Of a stretch of DNA of 64,000 bases, positions 12,531 to 23,488 are shown piece after piece. This stretch comes from Mercenaria mercenaria (taxonomy: Eukaryota; Mollusca; Bivalvia; Venerida; Veneridae), in assembly GCF_021730395.1 (NCBI RefSeq), contig NC_069362.1, positions 79,624,001 to 79,688,000 on the forward strand. The letters are read 5' to 3'. Position 1 is the stretch's first letter. The number at the start of each line of letters is the position of its first letter. Under the pieces are notes generated by a model. It did no database searches, had not been told where the DNA came from, and saw only the letters and a program-made list of their open reading frames with translations. The translations under genes were made by a program, and so were the position numbers.

Positions 12531-13665
12531 CCAAGATGGCCGCCATTTTAGTCTTTATACATAGATTTGAAAATAAGGCTAGTAAATATTTATAAAGAAA
12601 ACACAAGTGACTTAACCACATACAAGTATCTAAACTAAGAAAGTGTTAAATAATTGTTATATTCTCGAGGTCACTCAAGGTCAGGTCAAGGTCATACTTA
12701 AGGTCAAAAGGTCAAAATCGGTCTAAAATCGCTGTTTTAGCTACAATCATTTTTATTTTCTCCAAACTGAATTATGTAATATGTCATTTCTCATATCAGA
12801 GTAGATCTGTGTGTACTGCAGTTTCATTTGCAATATTTTAAAGGAGTACATTTTGGTTACTATGGTTACCATAGTTGAAACTAAATACGTTTCAATATAG
12901 CCGTTATTTCAGATCTATTTGGTGGATTCATGTACAAGTTTTTGAAAAGAACAAATGTTACAAATTTACTTCTGTTGTGTGTAGTAAGAAGAAGTGATAT
13001 AATTTTGGTACTGGTCAATGTCATTTCAAGGTCAAGGTCAAGGTCATAATAGACCAAAATTACTTTTTCACTTACAAATTGAGAGGATAGATCTGGTAAC
13101 TATAGTAACACCTAAATTATGTTCTTTACTATAGCCGGAATTTTATATCTATTAGGCAGAATTAGATATAACCTACTTATGAAGAAAACGCATGTAACAG
13201 AAAACCTGTTTTTTTTTCTGAAAGACAGTTTTTAACATACAGAATATTCTGGTCCATGGTCAATGTCATTGCAGTGTTTTAAAATGGCCGCTATTACTGT
13301 CCTTTTAGGTCGCGTCAAAAATAAGGCTATTAAATATCAATGAAGAAAACACATATGACCTAATGGCATACAAGTATTAGAACTAAAAAAAAGTTTAAAG
13401 TAAATGTTATATCACTCAAGGTCATTTCATGGTCATACAAAAGGTCAAATAGGTCTAAAATCACCGTTTCAGCTGCAACTTTTTTTCATTCTGAGACTCC
13501 AAAATGAATATCATTACTTTTTATTTTTCATATATCAGACTAGGCTTGTGTGTATGACAACTCATTTGCATTATTTTAGGGTGAAACATTTTTTACCATA
13601 TACAGTAACCATGGTGAAACCAAATGCGTTTCAATATAGCCACTAGTTTAGATCTAGTTAGTGGG
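12531..13665. repeat. Direct duplication (~400 bp) inside the left arm
   Basis: 12,531-12,935 and 13,275-13,665 share an ordered set of phrases: 'atggccgc', 'gaaaacacaagtgac / gaaaacacatatgac', 'cactcaaggtca', 'ggtctaaaatc', 'gtttcaatatagcc' and 'gatcta'. Both copies carry the CAAGGTCA motif several times. Nuclear receptors of the ERR/SF-1 type bind TCAAGGTCA, but within a repeat this is probably incidental. Confidence 0.6.
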
Positions 13666-14093
13666 AACCAGTCACGGCCATTTTCAAGGTCATATTCAAA
13701 GTCAAAGGGTGAAAATAGCCTAAAATCATCTAAACCCTATACACATTTTCAATATTTTAAATTCCGCGAATTTTCATATTAAAGATTGTATATTTGTTTA
13801 AACATATATTATAATGATACATATTTTGCTTGTTTGGCTGTGTAGAAAACAATTATTGTAGACATCAAGATCACGAATTTAATATAAGGTTTGCGGTGAG
13901 CGTTCTGACCATCATGATATATTACAAAATATTGCAGATATCACACTTCCTTTAGCATTTTTAACCACATATTATAAAAGACATTTTTCAATCCAAAGGA
14001 AGTATTTCTTTGTACTGTTAGTTGATATTTCATCTCAGCATAAACATTATCTTCAAATCTTTCTTAGCTTATCTGATTTTGTGAAAAAAAAAT

Positions 14094-14899
14094 GATGAGT
14101 TATTGTCATCACTTGATCGGCGTCGGCGTTGCCTGGTTAAGTTTTATGTTTAGGTCAGCTTTTCTCCTACACTATCAAAGCTATTGCTTTGAAACTTGGA
14201 ATACGTGTTCACCATCATAAGCTGACCCTGTACAGCAAGAAACATAACTCCATCCTGCTTTTTGCAAGATTTATGGCCCTTTTTGTACTTAGAAAATATC
14301 AGTTTTCTTGGTTAAGTTTTATGTTTAGGTCAGTTTTTCTCCTAAACTATCAAAGCTATTGCTTTGAAACTTGCAACACTTGTTCACCATCATAAGCTGA
14401 CTCTGTACATCAAGAAACATAACTCCATCCTGCATTTTGCAAAATTAATGGCCAATTTTGGACTTAGAAAATATCAGATTTCTTGGTTAAGTTTTATGTT
14501 TAGGTCAACCTTTTCTCTTAAACTATCAAAGCTATTGCTTTGAAACTTGCAACACTTGTTCACCATCATAAGCTGACCCTGTACATCAAGAAAAATAACT
14601 CCATCCTGCTTTTTTCAAGAATTATTGCCCCTTTTGGACTTAGAAAATCAGTTTTCTAGGTTGAGTAATATGTTTAAGTCAGCTTTCCTCCTAAACTATT
14701 CAAGCTATTGCTTTGAAACTTGCAACAGTTGTTCACCGTCATAAGTTGACTATGTACATCAAGAAACATAACTCCATCCTGCTTTTTGCAAGAATTATGG
14801 CCCTTTTTGGACTTGGAAAATCATGGGTAGGACAATTTTTCTATTATACAAAAAAAAATCAGATGAACGTCAGCACCCGCAAGGCGGTGCTCTTGTGAT
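14094..14899 (+). repeat. Helitron-like non-autonomous element with ~175-bp tandem units
   Basis: Four units of about 165-185 bp repeat 'tttatgtttaggtca', 'actatcaaagctattgc', 'aacttgcaacacttgttc' and 'aactccatcctgc'. The block ends in a GC-rich hairpin (AGCACCCGC AA GGCGGTGCT) followed by CTTGT. A 3' hairpin next to CT-rich bases is typical of Helitrons, and this repeat type is abundant in bivalves. A short leader 'cttgatcggcgtcggcg' precedes the units. There is no Rep/helicase ORF. The classification as Helitron is inference. Confidence 0.55.
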
Positions 14900-15889
14900 A
14901 TCTATCAATTTCCGTCGGCTTCAACATCTACAAACGTAAAATGGTTGTACAAAGGCAGATCTTTTTTGGTAACAGATGTCACCAGCATAAAATATTTTGC
15001 AAGTCACTGGAAATTGACACTGCTAATGGCTTTTCACCTTCAAATTGCCATTTGTTCTATTTATAGTTAAACTCTGGTAGTTATTTACATCCAGCTTAAA
15101 TTTGCAGTTTCAGGAACCATGAAATCAAACAATAAAGCAAATTTATTATATACCAAGTTTCAATCTGTATTGGCCAACAAATCACCATAAACTTTCAAAC
15201 AAGAAAAGGTTTTCAAAAACAAAGGGTCTATATCTTTCTATTGTAACATTGCCAGTATCCCAATATTTTTTAAATCCTAATTGGGAGTATTGCATGGTCT
15301 AAAAGTGCTAGCTAACCTTAAATTAAGAAAAAGCTTCAGAATAAGACTGTATTCACCCAGTTGTTCTTAAGCGCTTTGGGTAGAAATTGTTGATGTTCTG
15401 GTCATAATTGTCCAAACCTCTCTCCTGTGGTTACTAGCCTAGCGGATTAGTCCCACTGCTCAAAGAGGGAGACCCAAGTAACTTAGCAGACTATTGGCTT
15501 ATGTCTATGTTTTGGTTAAACTTTCGCTCACCTTACGTAAGACAACATTCTTCATGACCTCCAACATGGCTTTCATGACAAAGTATTGTCTGACTCAGCT
15601 GATTGTATTTAATTTAACAGATGAAATGACTAGAAACATCACCATTTATAAACAAACTTACTTGATCTTGCTAGACCTAAGTTTAGTATTTCAAAAGGTA
15701 AACCACTAAAACTTCTTCTAAAGGCGTATGCCTACAATTTCTCGAGTGGCCTGTGGCATTCCTTCTCAATAGATTCTCTTACTTCATACAACAGAAATAA
15801 GTTTGTAACATTTGTTCTTTTCAAAAACTTGTACATGAATCCACCAAAGCTATATATTAAACAGTTTAGACAAAATATGGAATGGTTTG

Positions 15890-16800
15890 CAAAAGTTAAC
15901 TAATTTCTGAGCTACAGTACTTGTCCTAGTTATGTAGTCTTGCCTACATTTGTAGCTATGATGGTAAACAAGTGGTCAAAGCCATTTGACAAACATGTTT
16001 GACAAAATATGGACCGGTATGAAAAATTTAACTGATTTCTAAGTCCATAAAGGGCCATAATTTAGCCGAAATAGTTGAACTATTGCCTAAAGATGGAAAT
16101 CATGATGAAAAGCAAGTGTCAAAAACAAATAGTTTTGACGAAACATGTACGATGTACGAAAACCGAACCAATATTCAAGTCCAAAAAGGGGAATAATTCA
16201 GTCGAAATGTAATAGAGTTAAGTACTCTTGCCTACAGATAGATATAATCTGAAAAGTAAATCCCTCGGAAGCACCGAAAACAATGCAAACAGTGAAAATT
16301 GCAGACTCGGTTTGATTGAGTCTGTTCATGAACAGTAATGGAAAATGCAACACTGCCCACGCCCCCTAGCACCGGCTTAAGCAGTATTCAGACTAATATA
16401 ATAAAGAAGTGTTCAAAGTTACAAAGCCACATGTCAAATAGATGATGCAAAACATGGACTTGTACGTAATCTGAACCAATTTCAAAGATCAAAACGGGAC
16501 ATAATTCAGCCAAAATACTTGACAGAGTTATGTACTCTTGCTTACTGGTAGGTACTGTTATAATAAACGAGTGTTCAAAGTTTAAAAGCCACATTTCAAA
16601 TAGTTTTTACAAAACATGGACTTGTACGAAATCTGAACCAAATTTTAAATCCAAAAGGAGCCATAATTCAGCCAAATTACTTGACAGAGTTATGTACTCT
16701 TGCCTACTGGTAGAAACTAATATATTTTAACAAGTGTTCAAACTTTTAAAGCCACAGTCATGTCAAATAGTTGTTAGAAAACATTGACTTATCATTAGAA
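15890..16800 (+). repeat. Tandem satellite-like array, ~150-160-bp units
   Basis: Units repeat 'ccataattcagcc', 'tatgtactcttgcctac', 'aagtgttcaaag' and 'aaacatggacttgtac'. Monomer length is near that of the ancient bivalve satellite BIV160 and related Helitron-borne arrays, to which it may belong; I cannot align it here. The array is interrupted at 16,250-16,380 by the hairpin repeat. Short ORFs inside (16,388-16,594; 16,530-16,730) are repeat by-products. Confidence 0.6.
16250..16380 (+). mobile_element. Hairpin repeat, copy A (SINE-like structured element)
   Basis: A ~130-bp insertion in the tandem array: the unit sequence resumes at 'taatataataaag' to the right. Three predicted stems are present: TCGG/CCGA around 'aagca', CAGACTC/GAGTCTG around GGTTTGATT, and a weaker CAGT/ACTG stem around 'ggaaaatgca'. 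It ends CACGCCCCCTAGCACCGGCTT. It is nearly identical to copy B at 52,736. There is no ORF. It has no clear tRNA or 5S boxes, so the promoter type is unknown. Confidence 0.7.
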
Positions 16801-16900
16801 TAGCTTCAAATGCAAATTTAACTTTAGGCTTCATAAAAAACATCACAACAACCAGTGAAAATGTCAAAACTCTAGGAAATAAATATGAATATAATAGAAT

Positions 16901-16976
16901 AGAGAAAAGTGGAAACTTCACAGGTCACTCAACACGACAAAAACAAAAATGTTGCAGGCTCGGTTTGATTGATGTC
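16901..16976 (+). mobile_element. Hairpin repeat, copy D (3'-truncated)
   Basis: It matches copy C from 'aatag' through 'aaaagtggaaacttcacaggtc' to GCAGGCTCGGTTTGATTGA. After that, similarity stops, so the second stem is incomplete and the third is absent. The first stem GTGGA/TTCAC keeps pairing through a G-U pair. Confidence 0.6.
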
Positions 16977-17223
16977 TTTTTGGAAACGAAACAATTTAAT
17001 AGATAAAAAATGATATGAATGATAATGGTTATTTTGACATTTTATTCTTAATATGTATGACCTTAAAAATTATCTTGATAAACCTAAAATATAACATATT
17101 TTAAACATTTGAGTATACTGCAAATATATCTTAATTAAGATTGCAAATGAAATTGTAAAACACATAGGTCTATTCTGAAATGAAAATTTGTACCATTTGA
17201 AAAAGAATGAAACGTGTGTATGG

Positions 17224-17366
17224 TGTCACGGTAGGAACTTTGTCACGTTAGGGGAGAAGATGTTTCCGGCAGCCAGTTAGCTCGGTTGGTTGAGCACTCG
17301 ACCTGTAAGCGGGGGTTCCCGGGCTCGAGCCCCGGACTGACTGCATTTTTATCTTACCCTGTGACA
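17224..17366 (+). mobile_element. TIR-bounded 143-bp element with tRNA-like core (copy 1)
   Basis: It starts TGTCACGGTA and ends TTACCCTGTGACA, giving imperfect terminal inverted repeats. Inside lies a tRNA-like sequence (17,269-17,344): a 7-bp acceptor-type stem with one mismatch (GCAGCCA/TGACTGC), box A TAGCTCGGTTGG, box B GGCTCGAGCCC, and an anticodon-like loop CCTGTAA that would read as UGU (Thr). The anticodon stem is imperfect. The combination resembles a SINE or tRNA captured in a MITE. Confidence 0.6.
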
Positions 17367-17488
17367 TAATGGCGTCCAACATTGGACCGTGGCATGCTTG
17401 CTTGGTCAGTCTTACGACGCTTGCAATATTATATACCTCCGGAATTCGAGGACGAATTTCCATTTTTTTTTTGGTGGGTGGGGGTGTA

Positions 17489-17630
17489 TGTCACGGTACG
17501 AACTTGGTCACGTTAGGGGAGAAGATATTTCAGACAGCCGGTTAGCTCGGTCGGTAGAGCTCTCGCTCGTAAGCGGGGGGTCCCGGGTTCGAGCCCCGGA
17601 CTGACTGCACATTTATCTCACCCTGTGACA
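17489..17630 (+). mobile_element. TIR-bounded 142-bp element with tRNA-like core (copy 2)
   Basis: It has the same architecture and length as 17,224-17,366: TGTCACGGTA start, ACCCTGTGACA end. The tRNA-like core (about 17,535-17,608) has a better box B (GGTTCGAGCCC), a D-loop-like AGCTCGGTCGGTAGAGC, and an anticodon-like loop CTCGTAA. The two copies are about 120 bp apart in the same orientation. Confidence 0.6.
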
Positions 17631-18325
17631 ATGGTATATTAAAAAGTGTTTTTATGTGTCCTTTTAGCTATTTTGACCAACTATCCTTGAATGACCTCAA
17701 TCACTTTCAACAATGTAACATTTAAAAGAATCTTTCACTACAAACAATTAAAAGGAGTTTGTAAAATGTGTTGTTTTTTCACATTTGTATGTGATTGCAC
17801 CAACTAGATCTTAATAACAGATATATTAGAACCAATTTTGTTTCACCATGGTAACCATGTTAGGCAAATGTACACCTCTAAAATATTGTAAATGAAATTG
17901 GCATGCACACAAACTTGTTCTAATATGAAGAATGACCAGTTATGTCATAGAATTTGGAGAGAATGATTGCAGATAAAATAGTAATTTTAGACATTTTTTA
18001 CCTTCTGACCTTGAGTGACCTCAAAAATACAACATGATTTTACACATTGTTAGTTTAAATACTTGTATACAGCTAAGTTACATAGTTTTTTTTCATAAAT
18101 TATTTACATCCTTATTTTTAAATTTACCTATAAAATCTTAAAATGGCGGCCATCTTGGACGCCATCTTGGATTTCTCGGTCCGCACCAAAAATTCGCAAT
18201 TTATGCCGGCAGTCCGATAAACTTCAGACCCTGCCAAACATTTTGGTATATGACATGTTTTGTAACTTTTTGTGGCTAGGTTACTCATTAACTAAGCCAT
18301 TTATTAGGTTTTGCTGCTCTACTAT

Positions 18326-18792
18326 AAGGGGAAAAAGAACAATTGTTACAGCACTCCAACATTATTATTATATCAAAAGCAAAGATGAAACAAATATTCG
18401 GATTACAATTTCTATTATAAACTGGAATTTGATTTCATCAATCACAGTGTCAGCAGTAATTTCAAGGATCTATTTTAGGCAGGATACAAATTATTTGAAG
18501 ACATTTTGGCAACGTTAGAAATTGATCTCTTGAAAAGGTACTTTCTGGTAAGATTGGTAAAAAGCAGTGCGTCCCTAAAGTCGACCAGTAGAAATCATTT
18601 CTCGTTGCTTGTCCCTAAAGAAGATATTTTGTTAGAACAGAACACATCCCAACATTTATTTTTAGAATCGAATTTTTTGAGTGTTAATGACAGGTAATGG
18701 AAAAATATAACAATAACGAGTTTAAATACGCGAAGCAATTTTACATCAGGAACGCGCAATAGTGAATACATGTAAAACACCTATCTCGCGTC
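18326..18792 (+). other. Spacer with one weak exon-like ORF
   Basis: 18,506-18,697 is open (MATLEIDLLKRYF...) and is followed by a donor-like GACAG|GTAATG. No domain is recognised and the composition is AT-rich, so I do not call it a gene. Confidence 0.35.
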
Positions 18793-18911
18793 CTGCAGTG
18801 GGGGAAACTTCCCTTTCTGGAAATCAATTTATGTTTTTTCCCTACTTCCCGTACGGGAAACTTGTTACTAATTATAGTAACTTGTTTCCCGTTCGGAAAG
18901 CAAATTGTTAA

Positions 18912-19989
18912 TAGTGCAGTACGAGATACCCCACCCTGCTTTATTAACGTGTCTAAGACAATCACAATAGATTCTTATTTCATTTGTTGACATAAACATT
19001 CAATGGGCTTGAATTTATGCTTATAGTAACTACCATAACGCGTACGAACAGACAGTAGAAGCAGTACATAAGGGAAAACTCTAACCATTATTTTCCTTCC
19101 TGGTCGTGAAAACGGACGACATTCCTGATTCTTATGCCTATATCAGAACTGTTATTACTAAAACATGATACTGCTGTATCGTAACAATACATCTTCGTGC
19201 ATTACATCCATTTTTTTGCATCACAAGTGACTCTATTTCGTCTAAAATCAAGATATTCCTGACTGATTTACATTGAACAGACAAATTCCGATCGGATATG
19301 ATAAATGCTTATTTCTATTATACAAAACCGTTTCAATCACCCGAACTGGTCAGAAACTAAAGAGAAGAACTGTGATGTTTGCTTCGGGGTTTCTAAAGCT
19401 TTTCGCTATCCTAACTAAACCACAACAAGACGTTTTGTGGAGTCAACGGATCCGCAGAGGCGTTTTACGGAACTATATTTGCATTTTACGGACCTGTCAT
19501 GTACGGCGTATGAATTGCTGAGTAACTGATCTGACGGCATCCAGCGACTAGTTGACGGGAGAAGAACTGCAGAATCATTGGCTAACGGCAACACACCTTC
19601 TTTCAAAGATTCCTACGCGGGAATCAATAAATTCAGACCCGAACTGTTCATTACTTGCTTCCAATCCGTTAAACACGGAAAATAAATAAAGATAAAAACT
19701 AAAGACACTGGACCCAGAAATCTGCAAAAACCGTAAGAAATCTAAGACATATAAACATTACTCAAAGTATTTTACTCTCAAGAACATTTAATTATAACTT
19801 CTAACGGATTTTCAGTAAATACGTACAACCCTATATAATAATCTTTGAATGTGTACTGTAGTTCATCCATACTGTCCGTCAATTCCGTTGAGTCGTTTTG
19901 TTATGAAAATAAATATATCTTCAACTAGAAAGTATCGTTAATTCCGTTATATAAACACCCAAAGTATTTTTACTTATGTGCCTAACAAT
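18912..19989 (+). repeat. Ty3/gypsy 5' LTR
   Basis: It aligns along its length with 31,726-32,778, starting GTGCAGTACGAGATACCCC and ending GTGCCTAACA(AT). It contains an AATAAATAAAG-type polyadenylation signal near 19,680 and a TATATAAA box near 19,955. The next bases give the primer-binding site. Confidence 0.85.
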
Positions 19990-20340
19990 TTGGTGTCAGA
20001 AGTGGCGGATATTATTCTGACTAATATCTAGAACTTTACGGAACTTTCGGTCATTTCATGTATTTTCGGTGTTTATTGACTGTAAGAAACAAGCTGTAAA
20101 TCTTTAACGGATTGAACGGAAAACATTTGACGGATTTTACGGGAGATGTTAACGGATTCAACAGATATTTTTAACGGATTTTACGGACATTTTATACGGA
20201 TTTATGAACAGAAAGGCTTTGTTTAGTAGTGTCTTTCGACCCCTAAGGGTAAGGTTATAGACCTGGAAGCTCCCTGTTATATCAGGATGGGTCTGACAAT
20301 TTAAATCTTTTGTATATCATAAGTTTATTTGTGAGTCAAA

Positions 20341-22080
20341 ATGGGTGATTGAGATTCTGAAATGGAGTTTAACATTGGTGAAGGAGATCATATAGATAAA
20401 CCGTAGTCACCATTAGTATAAAATCAAGACGAAAATAATGGACATCACGACGACGGACGTTATAATAAAGCTATTGATTTAGCTCTAAATTTTATATAAA
20501 AAAAATAGTGCAGAAAAAATTATTATCTTCTCCGACTCGCTCTTTGTTTTACAGTCAATTCATAACTGAAATATGGAAAATCCTTTCATTCAAAATATTC
20601 TTCTCAGGCTTCATGAACTATCTTTAAAAAAGTTTATCATATTTTGTTGGATTCCTAGTCATGTTGGTATTCATGGAAACGAGGATGCTGATATTGCAGC
20701 AAAGAAATCCCTTTTATTATCACAATCTAATTTGAAATTACCACATACCGATTTTAAGCCCAATATAAACAAATACATTTTATCTAAATGGCAGTCGTCA
20801 TGGAACCGTGCTTCATTCAATAAACTTCATGATATCAAACCTACTCTAGGGGAATGGCACCAAGGGAACAGATCTGTTCGCAGGGAGGAAGTTGTTCTTT
20901 CTCGCTGTCGAATAGGTTATACCCGTTTGACTCACTCTTACCTTTTGAATAAAGAAGATCAACCCGAATGTGTACCATTTCAAACACCGCTGACTATTAA
21001 ACACATTTTAATCGACTGTGTGGACTTTGCTACACAACGCAGTACATATTATGACGTTCAATCTTTGAGAGAATTATTTGACAACGTTTCAGTTGGAAAT
21101 ATTTTATCGTGTTTAAAGCAGATGGGAATATAACACTTCTTGTTTTTGTTTACATCTTGCAATATTATTATGTTTGCGGCTGATGTTTTGACACACGCGT
21201 ACATACATTTTTACATTACTGTTTTTAGATATGCTTTACATTTTTGCATGGATGCTTTTAGATATGTTTTACATTATTCATAGTGTTCTTTGCATTTTCA
21301 CATGGATGTTTTTGGGTATGCTTTGCATTTTTACATCAATGTTTAGGCTTTACAGTTGGCGTTTGCAATGTGACTTCTTCTCGGCGATATATGACCATTT
21401 TGTGTCGATTCGCCGTAAAACCTAACTCACTCACTCACTCACTTATAATAAAGATAGAAGAAATTATTATGCCGACCATGCTACACGGCCGCACATTGTT
21501 ATCAAGCCATACTCTTTTACTGGAGATCATGACTTGGAACAGTATATTTCACATTTTGAAGGATGTGCCGAGTTAGGATAATTGTCTGATAGAGAGATGC
21601 TACTTACATTTGCAGCAAGTCTGAAGGGTCAAGCTAGATTATTTTATATCAGTCTACCACAGCATGTAAGGAGGTCATACCGAGACCGTTCTCTTGCTTT
21701 AGAGCAACGGCTTGGCACTTCCCGTCAGCAAACCAGATGGTTATCAAAGTTTCAAACTCGTTCAAGACTCCATGGAGAACACATCGCTGCATTTGGAGAT
21801 GATCTACGTCTGCTCGCACAAAAGGCATATAACAACTTAGAACCCGAAGCTCAAGACATGCTAGCATTACAACAGTTTTACAAGGCTTTGTCAGTAGACA
21901 TGAGGTGCCGATTAATGGACAGAGATTGTAAATCGATTAGAGAAGCTGTCAAGGTAGTTGAAAGGTACGAAGAGTACGAAGAGTATAGAAAACTATATGA
22001 AAAGAGCTGTGAACAAGTAGCAACGAAAAACAACGCTTCGCGTCACTCCTGTGTAAATATGAAAATGTGTTTGCAAAATC
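20341..22080 (+). pseudogene. Ty3/gypsy gag region (fossil), interrupted by a LINE
   Basis: After a leader rich in 'acggatttt' words, a gag-like region begins near 20,341. The portion at 21,582-22,124 encodes a helical, charged protein (e.g. LEQRLGTSRQQTRW, LHGEHIAAFGDDLRLLAQKA) typical of the retrotransposon capsid domain. A LINE fragment lies inside (20,471-21,442). A zinc knuckle and protease were not recognised. Broken. Confidence 0.65.
20471..21442 (+). mobile_element. 5'-truncated I-type LINE copy with target duplication
   Basis: The 11-bp duplication TTATAATAAAG lies at 20,460-20,470 and 21,443-21,453. Between them is the last ~1 kb of the same LINE family as 49,727-55,902: the C-terminal half of RNase H with WIPSHVGIHGNEDAD, open from 20,573 to 21,133, then a 3' UTR ending 'tcggcgatatatgacc...ccgtaaaac' and a (ACTC)n tail. 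The catalytic half of RNase H and everything upstream are missing, as expected of incomplete reverse transcription. It inserted into the gypsy gag region, so it is younger than the gypsy. Confidence 0.9.
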
Positions 22081-22089
22081 ATCAGATGA

Positions 22090-23360
22090 TCTTGGTTGCA
22101 CTAACAAAGTTAAGCATGCAATAAATACTAGGCACGCTACTCCTATCCGCCAACCAGCAGGACGAAAGCCGTTTGGAAAAAGGCAAACAGAAAAAGAAGA
22201 AATTGACAGAATGTTGTCAAAGGGAATCATAGAACCTTCAAACAGTGCCTGGTCATCCACTATTGGTTTGGTAACCAAGAAAGATGGCTAAACACGCTTT
22301 TGCATGAACTACAGAAAATTGAATGACGTCACGGTCAAGGACGCTTACCCTATTCCATGTCTAGTCGCTCTAGCTGGCTCTAAGTGGTTCAATACTATGG
22401 ACCTGTGTTCTGGATTCTGGCAGATCGAACTGAGTGCGGACGACAAATTAATAACAGCCTTTTCCACATCGTACGATCTTTATCATTTCCGTCAGATGCC
22501 ATTTGGTCAATGCCCCTTCGACGTTCCAGCGACTCATGGAAGAGGTTTTGCGAGGGCTACAATGGGTAGAATTTCTGTTATACATTGATGATATAATAAC
22601 TCCTTGTAAATCAGTTGATGAGTGTCTAGAGCGATTGGAGAACGTGTTCAAAAGGCTACAAGAAGAAATTTGAAGCTGAAATCGTCAAAATGTCTGTTGT
22701 TCCAAAAGTCGGCAGCTTTCCTCGGTCACAAGGTATCTGAAGATGGCGTGCATACTGATGAAACCAAGATATCAGCTGTGAGAGATTGGCTAGTACCAGT
22801 AAAACATGTGAGAAGCTTCTTAGGACTGGCTTCCTACTATAGAAAATTTGTTATGGGGTTTGCCGACATTGCAAGGCCATTGCACAAGATTTGTGAAAAG
22901 TTTGTATGGGGTCCTGAATGTCAAGAAGCCTTTGAAAAACTCAAAAGTGCTTTAATTACTGCTCCAGTACTTGCGTATCCTCAACTGGGCTGTCAATTCA
23001 CACTAGACACGGATGCGAGCGACAAAGTTGTAGCTGGAGTATTATCACAAAAGCAGGATGGCAAAGAAAGTGATATCGCACACATGAGTAAGGCCATGAA
23101 CGTCCGTGAACAGTCCTATTGTACAACGAGAAAAGAATTATTAGCAGTTGTGGTATCTGTCAAAAACTTCCATTCATATCTGTACGGACAGGAGGTTCTT
23201 CTGAGGACAGATAATGCAGCAGTTAGTTGGATGCGAAGTCTCAAGATGCCAACAGGTCAAGTAGCAAGATGGCTCCAAGAACTTGGAAATTACAATCTAG
23301 TAGTCACACACAGACCCGGAAGAATTCACAACAATGCAGATGCACTATCACGGAAACCTT
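22090..23360 (+). pseudogene. Ty3/gypsy reverse transcriptase and RNase H region (fossil)
   Basis: Recognisable RT blocks appear in order: GIIEPSNSAWSS, the DLCSGFWQIEL catalytic block, a FRQMPFG block and LLYIDDII (the YxDD box). The connection region follows (LGLASYYRKFV), then an RNase H segment with TLDTDAS, RTDNAAVSW and HRPGRIHNNADALSR. This order and these motifs define Ty3/gypsy pol. The region is broken. Its right end is cut by a Penelope-like insertion. Confidence 0.85.
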
Positions 23361-23362
23361 GT

Positions 23363-23453
23363 AAAAAAACAAGGAAAAATATCAAACAGGGAATGCCACG
23401 CACCAAAAACGTAGCCTCCTCAAAACGAAACCCCCAGCACGCAGACGCGTGCA

Positions 23454-23488
<35 letters not shown>

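Larger units (their letters stand above)
12373..18325. mobile_element. Large long-inverted-repeat (foldback-type) element
   Basis: The left terminus 'atagtagagcagcaaa' is the inverted copy of 'tttgctgctctactat' at the right end. The arms stay similar inward past 'ccaagatggcgtccaagatgg' (about 12,520) and its complement at about 18,150. Another arm segment, 'gattcatgtacaagtttttg' (12,925-12,950), reappears inverted near 15,830, so the right arm is itself interrupted by later insertions. The left arm contains a direct duplication of about 400 bp. No transposase ORF is present. Terminal target duplications were not clear. It is non-autonomous, and the superfamily is unknown. Confidence 0.65.

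Noticed and set aside
16250-16380. Hammerhead ribozyme in the hairpin repeat
   Set aside because: No CUGANGA...GAAA core is present in either strand of copies A-C. The three stems are arranged in series, not around a junction.
17269-17344. Functional tRNA-Thr gene
   Set aside because: The acceptor and anticodon stems have mismatches, and the sequence is embedded in a repeated TIR-bounded element present twice.
18506-18697. 63-codon ORF followed by a GT donor
   Set aside because: No domain, AT-rich composition and no partner exon in phase. Not enough to call a gene.
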